A DNA stretch of 23,125 bases from an uncultured Fibrobacter sp. (GCF_937877005.1 NZ_CALEFV010000139.1:1-23125); one strand, 5' to 3'. Positions 14,562 to 22,069 are shown, counted from the stretch's first letter. The notes: a model not told the origin generated them from the sequence alone. Translations and numbers: made by a program.

Positions 14562-15833
14562 TTAATTGCCGAGGCTCCAGTGATATTCTAAGCCGAAGCT
14601 GATAAACCAGTCGATCGTGCTTGCGCCAATTGTCGTTGGCTCGGCTGCAGCATCGGGCGATGGCTCGGTATAAACATCCCTGCCTCGGCTCGAAACCCCA
14701 GTGCGGATACTGATGCCGTAGTGCTGCAGAAACACGCATTGCGTGCCGATTCCAAGCAGGGCGCCTTTGTAGGCGTCTTCGAATTCAACGCGCGTTTCGT
14801 ATTCCTTGGAAGGCTTCTTTATGTTGCTTTTCAGTTCTATGTCCTCGGAGTAAAAACTGTACTGGAATCCGAGAAAGGTGAATAGGTGTAAGTCCATCCA
14901 TTTTAGGGGCGAATAGGTGTGTGAAATCAATACATTGAGGCCGACTTCGTGCTGCGAAAAATACCAATGGTCCAGTTCCTTGTAAATGGGATCTTTGTCG
15001 TCGGTCTTGACATCGTGCTTTGAATAACGGTAGAAAATTTCGCCGCCGATAAAGCCGAACCAGATTCCTCCAGCATATAAAGTGAAGAGGGGCGTTGAAT
15101 CGTCAATGAAGTTCCATAGGCTTACGGAGTCCCTGGTGATTCGATAGTTGCGGACCCTGCTATTGACTTTACGCTTGTACCAGTTATCCGGTGTGAACGG
15201 AATCTGGGCCTGTGCTAATCCCGCAGAAATCCCGATCCATGTTCTGAAACTTGGAGTTTCCTTGTAGAGGTCGTCCGGTTCGGTGTCCCTTTTTAGACGT
15301 TCTTCCTTGCTCAGGCGACGCTTTGTATAACGGTTAAAGAACGCCGATGCGATTTCGTCGCCCAAGGCAATCTTGTCCGGTTTTTTCAGAATGGAGCCCG
15401 CAGTCTTTGGTTCGTGAGCAGTCTCGTCAAAGATTGCTATCTGTAGATAGTCTCCCTGGTCTGCGATAAATAGGACAATTTTGTCTTCGAGTTCTTGGAA
15501 ATGGGCTGCCATGGCAGGATGACGGGATTTTAGGTAGGACGCGTCTAGCGAAGGATCCATGTTGTTCTTGAGCCAACTTGCGTAACGCATGGCGACGGAA
15601 TCTCGTTCCCATTCGCCCAGAAGCCTGCATTTGGGGCTTCCGATACCCGAGTTGTTGCGCTTAAGCGAAAGACAGAATTCCTTGGGATCGATTGGCGATT
15701 CTTTCTCGGTGGTCCAAATGAGGATGTCCGCATCTTGCCAGAGGGTCCACTTGGAATCGAAGTAGATGTCCTTTGCTGCAACCGAGACGGTGCATAGGAA
15801 CAGACTTAGCAATGCAAATATGACCCGCCTCAT
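14562..15833 (-). CDS. Hypothetical exported protein, probable outer-membrane beta-barrel at C-terminus
   Basis: Not recognised. 423 residues with a clear Sec signal peptide (cleavage probably after 'VSVAA', about residue 20). The N-terminal half (20-180) is a soluble domain with two or three Cys ('EFCLSL', 'SPKCRLL'). The second half (about 195-423) shows alternating aromatic/hydrophobic strands such as 'LFTLYAGGIWFGFIGGEIFY' and 'LHLFTFLGFQYSFY', and ends 'WFISFGLEYHWSLGN'. That suits an outer-membrane barrel, although the very last residue is not the usual Phe/Trp. Its ATG overlaps the stop of the upstream lipoprotein gene (ATGA), which implies translational coupling and a shared role in the envelope. 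The stop is 22 nt before the helicase start. Confidence 0.75.
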   Translation of the reverse strand: MRRVIFALLSLFLCTVSVAAKDIYFDSKWTLWQDADILIWTTEKESPIDPKEFCLSLKRNNSGIGSPKCRLLGEWERDSVAMRYASWLKNNMDPSLDASYLKSRHPAMAAHFQELEDKIVLFIADQGDYLQIAIFDETAHEPKTAGSILKKPDKIALGDEIASAFFNRYTKRRLSKEERLKRDTEPDDLYKETPSFRTWIGISAGLAQAQIPFTPDNWYKRKVNSRVRNYRITRDSVSLWNFIDDSTPLFTLYAGGIWFGFIGGEIFYRYSKHDVKTDDKDPIYKELDHWYFSQHEVGLNVLISHTYSPLKWMDLHLFTFLGFQYSFYSEDIELKSNIKKPSKEYETRVEFEDAYKGALLGIGTQCVFLQHYGISIRTGVSSRGRDVYTEPSPDAAAEPTTIGASTIDWFISFGLEYHWSLGN

Positions 15834-16519
15834 CTCCCGGCTCCCTGATAAAGGTTCTTGCGGATTTGCTGCACGGTAAGGTGCATCAGCTGTTGCATGT
15901 CCTGCTCGGTAAGCGTCCTGACCGGGTGCTGGATTTCATCGACAGCGCTGAACAGCGGCCTCTGTCTAATGTTGTCCCACAAGGTGTACGATACGATGGC
16001 GCTAATGTTCTGGACTTCTCTCTTTTCTTCGCTTTCGTTATGGATGAGGGCGTAGTCAAAGAAATTTTCGCGTTTTAGGTCCGTTCCGATGATGACTTCA
16101 TGAACGAGTAGAATCTGCGGTGGAATTTTTCCGTCGGGAGCCGTAATGGAAATGCCCTGTTCCGGCAAGATTCCTTTGATAAATATTCGTTCGTCCAGTT
16201 TGAGACTTTCTTCGGGAGACTTGGCTAGACTCGAGTCGGGGAGGACCGTAAGCTTGCTATAGAGACTTTGAAATTCGGCCTTCATGGCGTTGGCGCAGAA
16301 TGCGGTTGCTTTCACCTGCGTGCTGTCGCCGTAACCGAGCCTATTGGCAAACCACTTGGTTCGTGTCAGGACGAATGCTTTTTCTAGTCCGGTGATTGCA
16401 AGTTCGCCATAGGGCGGCTGAGTGTAGGCAGGATGTCTTTTGGACCAATGGTAAGAATTGGCGCAGCCGACAAGCGACAGCGCCAAGACTAAAAGGCATG
16501 TCAAAAGACGGTAGCCCAT
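15830..16519 (-). CDS. Hypothetical lipoprotein coupled to the downstream exported protein
   Basis: Not recognised. 229 residues with signal peptide and lipobox 'LVGC' (Cys19), so it is probably anchored in the inner or outer membrane. The mature part is mixed alpha/beta with 'PYGELAITGLEKAFVLTR', 'ILLVHEVIIGTDLKRENFF' and 'ISAIVSYTLWDNIRQRPLF', and a C-terminal helix 'EQDMQQLMHLTVQQIRKNL'. The pattern of a strand-rich middle and C-terminal helix is seen in many envelope-complex lipoproteins, but no specific family is evident. It starts 6 nt after the pyrE stop and overlaps the next gene by 4 nt (ATGA). Its partner is likely the exported protein at 14562-15833. Co-transcription with pyrE may be only positional. 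Confidence 0.78.
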   Translation of the reverse strand: MGYRLLTCLLVLALSLVGCANSYHWSKRHPAYTQPPYGELAITGLEKAFVLTRTKWFANRLGYGDSTQVKATAFCANAMKAEFQSLYSKLTVLPDSSLAKSPEESLKLDERIFIKGILPEQGISITAPDGKIPPQILLVHEVIIGTDLKRENFFDYALIHNESEEKREVQNISAIVSYTLWDNIRQRPLFSAVDEIQHPVRTLTEQDMQQLMHLTVQQIRKNLYQGAGR

Positions 16520-16525
16520 GATAAT

Positions 16526-17197
16526 CTACTGGACACCCCACTTTTCGCGGTAAGCATACACCTTGTCAAGGATTCCTTCGGGGGCGTTAATCGCCTTGCG
16601 GTTCTCTTCGCTTTCGAGGAATGCAATGATGTCGTTTATGTCGATGATGGAGTGTGCCTCGATGCCGTATTCGTCCTGCACCGTCTGAAGCGCGGACTTG
16701 CCGTTGTCAAGTTTTTCCTTGCGGTCGACGGAAATGAGGAGACCGATGACATTCGCGTTCTCGATTTTAGAGAGCGCCTGCATCGTCTCGTTCACGCTGG
16801 TACCTGCGGTAATCACGTCCTCGATAATTACGACATTCGTCTTCTCGGTGTACTTGTAGCCGACGAGCATGCCGCCTTCACCATGGTCCTTCGCCTCTTT
16901 GCGGTTGTAGGTAAAGGTGAGATTTTGGGCGTACACGTCACTGAGTTTCATCGCTGTTGCGGCGCAGAGCGGAATGCCCTTGTAGGCCGGACCGTAGAGG
17001 TTCTGGGCCTTGCCGTCGAAGTGGACCATGTAGGTGCTCGCGTAGTACTCGGCAAGCTTCGAAAGTGTCGCTCCGGTGCGGAACTCTCCGGTATTGATGA
17101 AGTACGGAGTCTCGCGACCGCTCTTGGTCACGAAGCTGCCGAATTTCAGTGCGCCGGCTTCAACGAGAAAATGGACAAATTGATCTTTGATATTCAT
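16526..17197 (-). CDS. pyrE: Orotate phosphoribosyltransferase
   Basis: Makes orotidine 5'-phosphate from orotate and PRPP in pyrimidine synthesis; a cytoplasmic dimer. The 223-residue length is usual. 'GALKFGSFVTKSGRETPYFINTG' positions the orotate-side residues (about 16-38). 'YGPAYKGIPL' (about 68-77) and the Lys-rich loop 'YNRKEAKDHGEGG' belong to the active site. The PRPP motif is 'VVIIEDVITAGTSVNE'. It follows the small membrane protein gene by 2 nt and precedes the lipoprotein by 6 nt. No other pyr gene is nearby, so the operon groups pyrE with purU and envelope genes rather than with its pathway. Confidence 0.95.
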   Translation of the reverse strand: MNIKDQFVHFLVEAGALKFGSFVTKSGRETPYFINTGEFRTGATLSKLAEYYASTYMVHFDGKAQNLYGPAYKGIPLCAATAMKLSDVYAQNLTFTYNRKEAKDHGEGGMLVGYKYTEKTNVVIIEDVITAGTSVNETMQALSKIENANVIGLLISVDRKEKLDNGKSALQTVQDEYGIEAHSIIDINDIIAFLESEENRKAINAPEGILDKVYAYREKWGVQ

Positions 17198-17199
17198 GG

Positions 17200-17703
17200 T
17201 TATGCACCTGCTCCGCAGAGGAGACTAAAAATGTTCGCGAAGACATTGGATTCTTCTGTAAGGACTTCGATGACGACAAGCAGAATCAAGGTCACGATGC
17301 AGAGACTGATGTAGAAATAGAACGACTTCTTGAAGCCCTTGATTTTCAACTTGAAAATGAGCCAGGCGATGACGCTCAGGATGGCGCTGAAAGTCCATGC
17401 AGCGATGGCACCGAGCGAAATGCCCGGAATGAGGCTGATGGCATAGGTGAGTGCAATTCCTGGCATGAAATAGAAGCAGATGCAGAGAATACTCAGCAGT
17501 GCGAATCCCACATAGTGGGAAAATCCGCGTTCGCGCTGGACAATCACCTGCGGTTGGGTCATTGCTGGTGCGGTCGGCTGTTCTACCGGCGCTTCAGCAG
17601 GTGCTTCTTGAACAGGGGCTGCGGGAGCAGAGGCGTCCTGTACAGGTTCGGTTACCGGAGCAGTGTTTTCGGCTATATTTTCGTTTTTGAGTTCTTCGGA
17701 CAT
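17200..17703 (-). CDS. Hypothetical membrane protein with Pro/Ala/Glu-rich N-terminus
   Basis: Not recognised. 167 residues: an acidic, Pro/Ala/Glu-rich cytoplasmic-type region (1-60, 'APAAPVQEAPAEAPVEQP'), then about three to four hydrophobic segments (about 63-82, 83-100, 101-118 and 128-148) with a basic loop 'KLKIKGFKKS' between the last two. The repetitive Pro/Ala/Val/Glu stretch looks disordered. A good AGGAG Shine-Dalgarno lies in the 18-nt gap after purU, and the stop is 2 nt before pyrE, so it is surely in the purU-pyrE operon. Small multi-pass proteins with such tails are common in Fibrobacter and Bacteroidetes, but no role can be given. Confidence 0.78.
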   Translation of the reverse strand: MSEELKNENIAENTAPVTEPVQDASAPAAPVQEAPAEAPVEQPTAPAMTQPQVIVQRERGFSHYVGFALLSILCICFYFMPGIALTYAISLIPGISLGAIAAWTFSAILSVIAWLIFKLKIKGFKKSFYFYISLCIVTLILLVVIEVLTEESNVFANIFSLLCGAGA

Positions 17704-17721
17704 GATGTCTCCTGTGAAATT

Positions 17722-18567
17722 CTAAAGGATAAATGTTCTGCCGGCAAAAACGAATACACGATGCTCTAGCCACAGCTTGAGTGCGGCGGACAAGGTGCGT
17801 TTTTCGATATCCTTACCGAGTTCAACAAGCTCGTCGATGCTTGCGGTTTCAGGTACGCGTTGGATATCCTGACAGATGATGGGGCCCTGGTCTAGGTCTT
17901 CTGTGGCAAAATGGGCCGTGGCACCGATGATTTTAACCCCTTTGTGCCAAGCCTGATGATAGGGCTTCGCGCCTTTGAATGCCGGTAAGAATCCGTGGTG
18001 GATGTTGATGATTCGGTACTTGAACTCTTCGGTAAACGCTTCGCTCAGAATCTGCATGTAGCGAGCGAGGACGACCGTGTCGGTTTTTGTTTCGGCGATG
18101 ATTTCCCTGAAGCGGTTTTCAGGAATACTTTTGTCTGGGTTCGACGGTACATAGTAGAAGGGCACGCCGAAGGTTCCGCCGACAGGACCGAGGTCGGGGT
18201 GGTTTCCGACGATGCAACTGAATTCGCAGGGGAGGTCTCCGTCGCGGTGCTTGAGCAAAAGGTCGTAAAGGCAGTGGTCGGTCTTGGATACGAAGATAGC
18301 CACGCGTTCCGTCTTGGACGTGTCAAAGAGTTTCCAGTTCAGCTGGAGATGCCCTTCCAGGGTTTCCAGGTGCTTCCGGACTTCCTCGATGTTTTCGGAT
18401 TCGGCTTCGAAAACGGCTCGCAGAAAAAAGGTCTCGATATCTTTGGCAGTGTGCTGTTGTAGGTCAATTATGTTTGCTCCGGCCTTTGCTAGAACTTGGG
18501 TGGTTCCGGCAATAAGTCCCTTTTGGTCGGGGCAATGAATCTGTAAAATATAACGGTTAATAGCCAT
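17722..18567 (-). CDS. purU: Formyltetrahydrofolate deformylase
   Basis: Hydrolyses 10-formyl-THF to THF and formate, balancing one-carbon pools and feeding formate to formate-dependent purine synthesis. The 281-residue length is usual. The N-terminal ACT domain (about 5-85) has 'CPDQKGLIAGTTQVLAKAGANI'. The C-terminal formyltransferase-like domain has 'FSCIVGNHPDL', 'LARYMQILS', the catalytic 'NIHHGFLPAFKGAKPYHQ' and 'GATAHFATEDLDQGPII', with the catalytic Asn, His and Asp present. No Shine-Dalgarno is seen; a TATAAT/TAATTTTG element ends 4-8 nt before the ATG. It is the first gene of the run to 14562. Confidence 0.95.
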   Translation of the reverse strand: MAINRYILQIHCPDQKGLIAGTTQVLAKAGANIIDLQQHTAKDIETFFLRAVFEAESENIEEVRKHLETLEGHLQLNWKLFDTSKTERVAIFVSKTDHCLYDLLLKHRDGDLPCEFSCIVGNHPDLGPVGGTFGVPFYYVPSNPDKSIPENRFREIIAETKTDTVVLARYMQILSEAFTEEFKYRIINIHHGFLPAFKGAKPYHQAWHKGVKIIGATAHFATEDLDQGPIICQDIQRVPETASIDELVELGKDIEKRTLSAALKLWLEHRVFVFAGRTFIL

Positions 18568-18571
18568 AGCC

Positions 18572-18581
18572 CAAAATTATA
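18572..18581 (-). promoter_or_regulatory. Candidate purU promoter element
   Basis: On the minus strand, TATAAT (18581-18576) overlaps TAATTTTG (18579-18572), which fits TAnnTTTG, with only 4 nt left before the ATG at 18567. A transcript starting at the usual distance would be leaderless. No good -35/-33 box was found upstream in 18582-18620. Confidence 0.45.
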
Positions 18582-18681
18582 AAAACGGCGGAGTTTTTTT
18601 TAGAATCGTTTACAAAAAAGAGGCTTTTTGGGTAATCTCTATTTCGTATGCAATAAATGGACTTTAATTTATGGCCGAGTC

Positions 18682-18713
18682 TTGTGAATTTTGTTCGAAA
18701 ATTTCTACTATTG
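18682..18713 (+). promoter_or_regulatory. Possible promoter of the FISUMP gene
   Basis: TTGTGA (18682-18687) and TACTAT (18706-18711) are 18 bp apart. The latter extends to TACTATTG, one base off TAnnTTTG, with CTTG 21 nt ahead. It would give a leader of about 24 nt, which carries the AGAAGGG Shine-Dalgarno at 18731-18737. Confidence 0.4.
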
Positions 18714-18741
18714 GAATGGTATTTTTTTCAAGAAGGGAAAA

Positions 18742-19857
18742 ATGAACGGTAAATTCTCTTTGATGATCATGCTCGGTCTTGTGAGTGGCTTTGCTGTGGT
18801 TCAGTCTTTTGCAACGCCTCCCAAGAGCTGGGATGCTATCTATAATGCTGAAGGTGAAGGCGACTATTCCTCTGCTAAAATCGAAGGCAATATTCGCTTT
18901 GGTAAGTACACGCACTACAAGGAAGTGCAGCCGGTCTCGTTCAAAGTTAATGACAGCCTGTTTGCATTCTCCGTTGCTGGAACGATGACGGTTCCTGCCA
19001 ACAAGATTGAAAAGGAAAATTTCTATGCGACCTGTAACGAATCGAAAGAAGCGTGGATTTCCTATTTCAACAAGCCCCGCGCTTTCGGTAGCGATCAGTT
19101 GATCGTGAACATTGCCGGTGTCGATCTCGCTTGCGGTAATGAACTGTATGCTGTTGGAGACTTGAGAATTAAATTTGCGAATCCCAAGGCGCAGGAAGTT
19201 TGGGCTCATGAATTTGAAGGTCGTGAAAAGTATCGACGCGAGCGTGTCGTGGAATTCCGCCGTGCAGAACAGGAACATCGTTCCGACATTCGTGACAAGT
19301 CCGGCATGTTCAAGGATCCGCGTGACGGCCAGGTGTACCGCACCATCAAGGTGGAAGGCCGTGAATGGTTCGCCCAGAATGTGAACTATGAAGTGCCTGG
19401 ACATTCCTGGTGCTACGAAGACAAGGAAAACTACTGCATCCGTGGTGGCCGTCTTTACGATTTGGAAGGAGCCCGCAAGGCTTGCCCCGAAGGCTGGCAC
19501 TTGCCGCGTGACCGCGAATGGGATGATATGCTCAAGGGTTTAACGGGCTGCTATGATGGCGTGGATAAGTGCGAAAAATTCGCAAGCAAGCTGAAGGCAA
19601 CTACCGGCTGGCAGGGTGGCGGTGGTACGGACGAATATGGTTTTTCCGTATTTTCTTCGGGTTACCGCAAGATGGTGGGTAAGTCAATTGTCCGCTACGA
19701 AGACATGGGCGAATATGCCGGCTTCTGGTCTGCACAGAACGGCCGCAACGAAACTATCTGGATTTGGGCCATGGGCCGCATGAGTGACCAAATGGTTCGT
19801 CAGCTGGTACCGAGCAAGACCAACGCCTACTCCGTTCGCTGCATCAACGGAAATTGA
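18742..19857 (+). CDS. Exported protein with C-terminal FISUMP domain
   Basis: 371 residues from the ATG at 18742, chosen for the AGAAGGG Shine-Dalgarno and because the signal peptide ('MIMLGLVSGFAVVQSFA', cleavage about residue 25) then sits at the N-terminus; an earlier TTG adds 17 residues of no value. The N-terminal region (about 26-190) is not recognised and ends in an Arg/Glu-rich linker ('REKYRRERVVEFRRAEQEH'). The C-terminal half (about 197-371) is the F. succinogenes major paralogous domain: 'DPRDGQVYRTIKVEGREWFAQN', 'GRLYDLEGARKACPEGWHLP', 'GYRKMVG', 'FWSAQN' and 'NAYSVRCING'. Six or so Cys suggest disulfides. These proteins are abundant and secreted or surface-exposed in Fibrobacter; their function is unknown. 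Monocistronic. Confidence 0.9.
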   Translation: MNGKFSLMIMLGLVSGFAVVQSFATPPKSWDAIYNAEGEGDYSSAKIEGNIRFGKYTHYKEVQPVSFKVNDSLFAFSVAGTMTVPANKIEKENFYATCNESKEAWISYFNKPRAFGSDQLIVNIAGVDLACGNELYAVGDLRIKFANPKAQEVWAHEFEGREKYRRERVVEFRRAEQEHRSDIRDKSGMFKDPRDGQVYRTIKVEGREWFAQNVNYEVPGHSWCYEDKENYCIRGGRLYDLEGARKACPEGWHLPRDREWDDMLKGLTGCYDGVDKCEKFASKLKATTGWQGGGGTDEYGFSVFSSGYRKMVGKSIVRYEDMGEYAGFWSAQNGRNETIWIWAMGRMSDQMVRQLVPSKTNAYSVRCINGN

Positions 19858-19908
19858 TTGATGATTGATAATGTATAATTGATAATTATCAATCATCAAT
19901 TGTCAATT
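19852..19908. repeat. Heptamer-based inverted repeat after the FISUMP stop
   Basis: TTGATGATTGATAAT (19858-19872) and ATTATCAATCATCAA (19885-19899) are perfect 15-bp inverted copies with a 12-nt loop. AATTGA/TCAATT can extend the stem after a 3-nt bulge. The left arm advances in 7-bp steps (TTGATTG, ATGATTG) and so does the right arm (TCAATCA, TCAATTG, TCAATTG). It begins within the stop codon region of the FISUMP gene and is separate from the GC-rich terminator that follows. Confidence 0.8.
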
Positions 19909-19910
19909 GA

Positions 19911-19943
19911 AAAAACGCAAGCCCATAGGGCTTGTGTTTTTTT
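19911..19943. terminator. Bidirectional terminator between FISUMP gene and argS
   Basis: AAAAACGCAAGCCC (19911-19924) and GGGCTTGTGTTTTT (19928-19941) form a 14-bp stem (one G-U) with an ATA loop. T runs follow on the plus strand to 19943 and on the minus strand below 19911. The argS stop codon (19942-19944) lies at its edge, so it can serve both convergent genes. Confidence 0.85.
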
Positions 19944-21669
19944 ACATCTGGCGAATCGGGAAGAGTCCGAGCAAATCGAGCACGTTTTCTAGCACAATCT
20001 GTGTCGCCTGAACCAGGAACAGACGGGACTTCTCTTCGGCGCTCCCGAGCACGCGGTCTTCGTGGATGAACTTGTGCGCGGCTTCGGCGATTTCCAGGGC
20101 ATACTGGGCGAGCACGCTCGGTTCGTCACCGGCCACGGCATCCAGAATCTTCTTGCCTTTCTTCGACAGGATGTTGATGAGGCTGTAGGCAGCATCGTCG
20201 CTGAGTTCGGCGAAGTTCACGTCCTTGATTGCGGCGGCGAGGTCAGCGCGATCGATGCCGGCCTTGCGCATGATACTGCAGAGGCGCACGTGGGCGTTCT
20301 GTACATACGGGCCGGTATCGCCTTCGAAGCTCATCACGGCATCCCAGTCAAAGCGCACGTCCTTCAGGCGGCTGTTCTTGAGGTCGTTGAAGGTGAGTGC
20401 CGAAATGCCAATCTGGCGGGCGATGAGTTCCTTGTTCTCGAGGTTTGGATTCTTCTCATCGATGAATTCGAGAATCTTCTTCTGGGCGGCTTCGATCACG
20501 TCGCGGAGCAGGCTTGCGGTACCTGTGCGTGTCTTGCCCTTTTCCCACTTGCCGTCGACCAACTGCAGAATCACGCCGAACGGAATGTGGTACATGTCCT
20601 TGTACCATTCGCGGCCCATCTTCTTGAGCACGTGGAACACTTGCTTGAAGTGGAGTGCCTGTCCCAAATCCACCACGTAGAGGCACTTGTCGAAGTTGTA
20701 TTCCTTCTTGCGGTAGCAGGCGGCGGCCAAGTCGCGGGTCGCGTACAGCGTAGATCCGTCGCTCTTGCGGATAAGGCAGGGGTTCAGGTCGAATTCATCG
20801 AGCATCACCACGTCCAGATCCTGGCTCTTCACCATCAGGTTCTTTTCGCGGAGTTCGTCGAGAATGGCGGGAATCTTGTCTTCAAAGAAGGATTCGCCGG
20901 TGTAGTGGTCAAAGCCAACGCCCATCATGTCGTAGATGCGCATGAGTTCCTTGAGCGTTGCGGCGCGGAAGGCGGTCCAGAGCTTGCGGTAGAATTCGTC
21001 GCCCTGTTCCAGCTTAGTGAATGCGGCGCGGGCTTCGTCTTCGAGGCCGGGTTCTTCTTTGCTGGCCTTGGAGAAGGCTGCATAAAGGATGTTTAGTTCC
21101 TTCACGGTCAGGCTATCCAGCGTGGCATCGTCCGTGGGGCGCTTTTCGCGCAGGTACATCACGATGAGCTTGCCGAATGCGGTACCCCAGTCGCCCAGGT
21201 GGTTGATGCGTTCCACCTTGTAGCCTGCGGCCTTGTAGATGCGGGAAAGCGAGTTTCCGATCATCGTGGAGCGCAGATGGTGGAAGGCAAGTTCCTTACC
21301 GATGTTCGGGGAACTGAAGTCGATGCAGACGACCTTCCCGTTGGGTGCGGCGTGACCGTATTCCAGGCCCTTCGCAGCGATTTCTTCAAGAGTGGACTTC
21401 GCGAGGAATCCGCGGTCAATGAAGAAGTTCAGGTAGCCGTTTACGGCTTCCACCTTCGAAAGTCCTGCCGGGAGCTTCACCTGGGCGGCCAAATCTTCGG
21501 CAATCATCTTCGGGGCCTTGCGCATTACCTTCGCGAGCGAAAAACACGGAATGGTGAAGTTGCCGTGGGTGGTGTCAGGCGGCACGGAGATAAGCTTTAA
21601 AGCGGCTTCCTTCTCGAAGGAACCGGTGGCGGCGAGCGCCTCTGCGATTTCTTGCTCAAACGAGTTCAT
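19942..21669 (-). CDS. argS: Arginyl-tRNA synthetase
   Basis: Charges tRNA-Arg; cytoplasmic class I synthetase. The 575-residue length is typical. An N-terminal additional domain (about 1-110; 'VNGYLNFFID') precedes the catalytic core starting 'IDFSSPNIGKELAFHHLRSTMIG' in pieces at 116-138. It continues with 'INHLGDWGTAFGKLIVMY', 'YATRDLAAACYRKKEYNFD' and 'VLQLVDGKWEKGKTRTGTAS', where other synthetases have KMSKS. The C-terminal DALR anticodon domain contains 'TGPYVQNAHVRLCSIMRKA'. The HIGH box is unusual: residues 128-131 read AFHH. KMSKS is absent, as in many ArgRS. The start overlaps the end of rsfS by 14 nt; AAGAAGG lies 9 nt before the ATG. Confidence 0.95.
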   Translation of the reverse strand: MNSFEQEIAEALAATGSFEKEAALKLISVPPDTTHGNFTIPCFSLAKVMRKAPKMIAEDLAAQVKLPAGLSKVEAVNGYLNFFIDRGFLAKSTLEEIAAKGLEYGHAAPNGKVVCIDFSSPNIGKELAFHHLRSTMIGNSLSRIYKAAGYKVERINHLGDWGTAFGKLIVMYLREKRPTDDATLDSLTVKELNILYAAFSKASKEEPGLEDEARAAFTKLEQGDEFYRKLWTAFRAATLKELMRIYDMMGVGFDHYTGESFFEDKIPAILDELREKNLMVKSQDLDVVMLDEFDLNPCLIRKSDGSTLYATRDLAAACYRKKEYNFDKCLYVVDLGQALHFKQVFHVLKKMGREWYKDMYHIPFGVILQLVDGKWEKGKTRTGTASLLRDVIEAAQKKILEFIDEKNPNLENKELIARQIGISALTFNDLKNSRLKDVRFDWDAVMSFEGDTGPYVQNAHVRLCSIMRKAGIDRADLAAAIKDVNFAELSDDAAYSLINILSKKGKKILDAVAGDEPSVLAQYALEIAEAAHKFIHEDRVLGSAEEKSRLFLVQATQIVLENVLDLLGLFPIRQM

Positions 21670-22069
21670 TGTCGTCGGCCTTCTTGTCGGTGGTCTTTAC
21701 AAAGTCATTTTCGTCGAGTTCCACAATCTTGCCGTCAGCATAGAGACGGTCGAGCGAAATCTCGTTACGCTTTTCTTCTTCGAACAGGTGGACCATCAGG
21801 TCGAGGCCAGCGTCGAACACGGCCCAGCGAACGCCTTCCTTGTATTCCACGCCCACGGAGGGGAGTTTGTTCGCCTTGAATTCCTTGCGGAGTTCGTTCA
21901 GAATAGCCTGCATCTGGGCTTCGCTTTCGCAGGTTGCCACGAGGAAATAATCCGTGACATCCTTGATTCCGCGTAGGTCAATCAGCTGCACGTTCTGGGC
22001 GCGCAGCTCAAACAGAATGCTTGCGCCCATTTGGACGGACTGGGGAAGTTCTTGCTTATTCGTTGTCAT
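21656..22069 (-). CDS. rsfS: Ribosome silencing factor RsfS (Iojap family)
   Basis: Binds ribosomal protein uL14 and blocks subunit joining when nutrients are low. The 137-residue length is slightly longer than usual because of an acidic/Lys tail ('FVKTTDKKADDNELV'). The core matches: 'IDLRGIKDVTDYFLVATCES', 'MQAILNEL', 'EGVRWAVFDAGLDLMVHLF' and 'RNEISLDRLYADGKIVEL'. The AGGGAG Shine-Dalgarno is 7 nt before the ATG at 22069. It overlaps the LytR_C gene upstream by 14 nt and argS downstream by 14 nt, so the three genes form a tightly coupled operon. Confidence 0.93.
   Translation of the reverse strand: MTTNKQELPQSVQMGASILFELRAQNVQLIDLRGIKDVTDYFLVATCESEAQMQAILNELRKEFKANKLPSVGVEYKEGVRWAVFDAGLDLMVHLFEEEKRNEISLDRLYADGKIVELDENDFVKTTDKKADDNELV

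Noticed and set aside
12422..14602. 726-codon plus-strand open frame opposite map and the helicase
   Set aside because: It runs antisense across two well-recognised genes and their junction, with no family resemblance or ribosome site.
20062..21096. 344-codon plus-strand frame opposite argS
   Set aside because: Antisense shadow of arginyl-tRNA synthetase.
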